Assembly (NCBI GenBank): GCA_047601745.1 | Contig: JASGIS010000001.1 | Coordinates: 4,278,001-4,342,000 of the forward strand | DNA: 64,000 bases | Direction: 5' to 3' | Source of the DNA: JAKPAM01 sp047601745 | GTDB lineage: Bacteria; Pseudomonadota; Gammaproteobacteria; Burkholderiales; Burkholderiaceae_E | Part shown: piece by piece, positions 62,726-64,000 of the stretch | Numbering within the stretch: position 1 is the first letter of the stretch | Layout of the letters: each line of letters opens with the position of its first letter | Made by a program: the position numbers and the translations under genes | Notes under the pieces: model-generated | Told to the model about the DNA's origin: nothing | Databases searched by the model: none | The model's input: the letters and a program-made list of their open reading frames with translations, nothing else

Positions 62726-62748
62726 GGCGGCCGGTCGGCCGCCTTTTT
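62726..62748 (+). terminator. Terminator/attenuator between iscA and hscB
   Basis: A perfect 7-bp GC stem (GGCGGCC/GGCCGCC, loop GGTC) with five T residues lies 14 bases before hscB. It would lower expression of hscB-hscA relative to iscRSUA. Confidence 0.75.
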
Positions 62749-62762
62749 CATTGCAGGGATCG

Positions 62763-63293
62763 ATGGATCGACTGAAGCAGAGTTTTTTCGAGTGGTTCGA
62801 CCTGCCGGAGCGGTTCGCGATCGACGAGGCGACGCTGGACGCCGCCTATCGGCGCGTGCAGACGGCCGTCCATCCGGACCGTTTCGCGCAGGCGCCCGAG
62901 CACGAACGCCGGCTGGCGATGCAGTGGGCGACGCAGGCCAACGAGGCGTATCGCACGCTGCGGGATCCGACGCGCCGCGCGCGCTACCTGTGCGAGCGGC
63001 ACGGTGTCGATCTGGGCATCGAGACCAATACGGCGATGGCGCCGGCGTTCCTGATGCGGCAGATGGAATGGCGCGAGCAGCTCGACGACGCGCGCGCGGC
63101 GGCCGATCTGGCGGCGATCGACGCGCTGGCCGATGAGCTCGAGGCGGCGCGGCGACAGATGCTGGACCGGATCGCGGCAACGCTCGACGAGCAGCGCGAT
63201 TTTCCGGCGGCCGGCGCGCAGGTGCGCGAACTGATGTTCATCGACCGCTTCGCACAGGACGTGCGCGATGCGATCGAACGGCTCGACCACTGA
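62763..63293 (+). CDS. hscB: Co-chaperone HscB
   Basis: The 176-residue J-domain co-chaperone (HPD in AVHPDRFAQ, residues about 35-43) brings IscU to HscA and stimulates its ATPase. The C-terminal three-helix IscU-binding domain (about 100-176) contains FLMRQMEWREQLDDAR. ATG 62763 has AGGGA upstream; a TTG at 62751 is a weaker alternative. Confidence 0.95.
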   Translation: MDRLKQSFFEWFDLPERFAIDEATLDAAYRRVQTAVHPDRFAQAPEHERRLAMQWATQANEAYRTLRDPTRRARYLCERHGVDLGIETNTAMAPAFLMRQMEWREQLDDARAAADLAAIDALADELEAARRQMLDRIAATLDEQRDFPAAGAQVRELMFIDRFAQDVRDAIERLDH

Positions 63294-63341
63294 CGATCAC
63301 AACGACCGCTGAGTGGCGGGCCGACCACAACGATAACGAAC

Positions 63342-64000
63342 ATGGCTCTATTGCAGATTTCCGAACCGGGGATGTCCCCGGACCCGCACCAGCACAAGCG
63401 GGCGGTCGGCATCGACCTGGGCACCACGCATTCGCTGGTCGCGACCGTGCGCAGCGGCGTCGCCGAGGTCATCGAGGACGGTCGCGGCCACGCGCTGCTG
63501 CCGTCGATCGTCCATTACGGCGCCGACGGCAAGGTCGAGGTCGGGCAGACCGCCGCGCGGCACGCGGCGTCCGACCCGGGCAACACGATCATCTCGGTCA
63601 AGCGCCTGATGGGGCGCGGCTACGCCGAAGCGGCGGACCTCGTCGGTTCGACGTACGCGCTGATCGACGCGCCCGGCATGGTCAGGCTCGATACGCGCGC
63701 CGGCGCGCGCAGTCCGGTCGAGGTGTCGGCCGAGATCCTGAAGACGCTGCGCGAACGCGCGGAGCTGGCGCTCGGCGGCGATCTGGTCGGCGCCGTGATC
63801 ACCGTGCCCGCTTATTTCGACGACGCGCAGCGCCAGGCGACCAAGGACGCTGCGCAACTGGCCGGCATCGAGGTGCTGCGGCTGCTGAACGAGCCGACGG
63901 CCGCCGCGATCGCGTACGGTCTGGACGAGGGCGCCGAGGGCCTGTACGCGATCTACGACCTGGGCGGCGGCACGTTCGACATCTCCGTGCTTCGGCTGGC
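63342..64000 (+). CDS. hscA: Fe-S chaperone HscA (3' end beyond window)
   Basis: The open frame runs from ATG 63342 to the window edge, about 219 codons. It encodes an Hsp70 ATPase domain: VGIDLGTTHSLVATVRSG (phosphate loop 1), VITVPAYFDDAQRQATKDAA, EPTAAAIAYGLDEG and YDLGGGTFDISVLRL. HscA uses ATP to release clusters from IscU. It follows hscB by 48 bases; ferredoxin fdx would be expected next. Confidence 0.96.
   Translation, partial: MALLQISEPGMSPDPHQHKRAVGIDLGTTHSLVATVRSGVAEVIEDGRGHALLPSIVHYGADGKVEVGQTAARHAASDPGNTIISVKRLMGRGYAEAADLVGSTYALIDAPGMVRLDTRAGARSPVEVSAEILKTLRERAELALGGDLVGAVITVPAYFDDAQRQATKDAAQLAGIEVLRLLNEPTAAAIAYGLDEGAEGLYAIYDLGGGTFDISVLRL

Overview
This window is a high-GC (roughly two-thirds G+C) chromosomal segment of a betaproteobacterium, most likely order Burkholderiales. 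The assignment rests on gene neighbourhoods and not on a database search: iscR-iscS-iscU-iscA-hscB-hscA with a type-1 IscR box, divergent tyrB/uvrB, pyrG-kdsA-(DUF1330)-eno-ftsB, a lexA gene next to imuA with a CTGT-N8-ACAG SOS box, ETF-ubiquinone oxidoreductase, and a succinyl-CoA:3-ketoacid CoA-transferase pair. The genus is not determined.

Layout. 1-2.6 kb: imuA (cut by the window edge), lexA and a cold-shock-like glycine-rich RNA-binding protein. 2.6-9.5 kb: acyl/electron-transfer metabolism (ETF-QO, SDR, AraC regulator with MFS transporter, hotdog thioesterase, ScoAB). 9.7-15.3 kb: housekeeping block starting with a degenerate histidine-kinase-like gene, then pyrG, kdsA, DUF1330, eno, ftsB. 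15.3-20.9 kb: hslO, gamma-carbonic anhydrase, NIPSNAP and an Lrp regulator facing a saccharopine-dehydrogenase-family gene and an ALDH7 gene (probable lysine catabolism). 21-25 kb: a ferredoxin-NADP-reductase-like flavoprotein, an Old Yellow Enzyme, tRNA-Asn and three small membrane proteins. 25.2-27.1 kb: two PEP-CTERM proteins in an AT-rich island, each behind a GG-N10-GC (sigma-54-type) promoter. 27.2-35.6 kb: a P-type ATPase and a TolC/HlyD/ABC-2/ABC-2 export operon. 35.7-40.8 kb: aldolase II, quinone reductase, TauE/SafE and a TonB siderophore receptor behind a perfect 26-bp palindrome. 41-43.1 kb: DUF488, a SmtB/ArsR repressor with a His-rich metal-binding protein, and a Fur-boxed DUF2325 gene. 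43.5-49.4 kb: a tight four-gene cassette (lipoprotein; S1 protease fused to SleB hydrolase; three-TM protein with a peptidoglycan-binding domain; Amidase_2 with a peptidoglycan-binding domain). 49.6-56.7 kb: two paralogous aromatic aminotransferases bracketing a LytS/LytTR-type two-component pair and a carotenoid oxygenase/DUF2141 pair. 57-64 kb: uvrB, a low-Mr tyrosine phosphatase and the isc operon, cut off inside hscA.

The most notable signals are these. (1) Two long imperfect palindromes (837-990 and 17661-17827) share a homologous centre whose core stem carries compensatory changes, which suggests a mobile or structured repeat family. (2) The envelope-hydrolase cassette at 43.5-49.4 kb has no function I can name. 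(3) In-frame short tandem repeats are expanded inside several proteins, most strikingly a 12-copy hexamer inside the ATP-binding domain of a LytS-type histidine kinase. (4) The PEP-CTERM genes have sigma-54-type promoters, one of which would start its transcript exactly at a terminator-like hairpin. (5) A histidine-kinase-fold protein upstream of pyrG has lost the phospho-acceptor His and its ATP-binding boxes.
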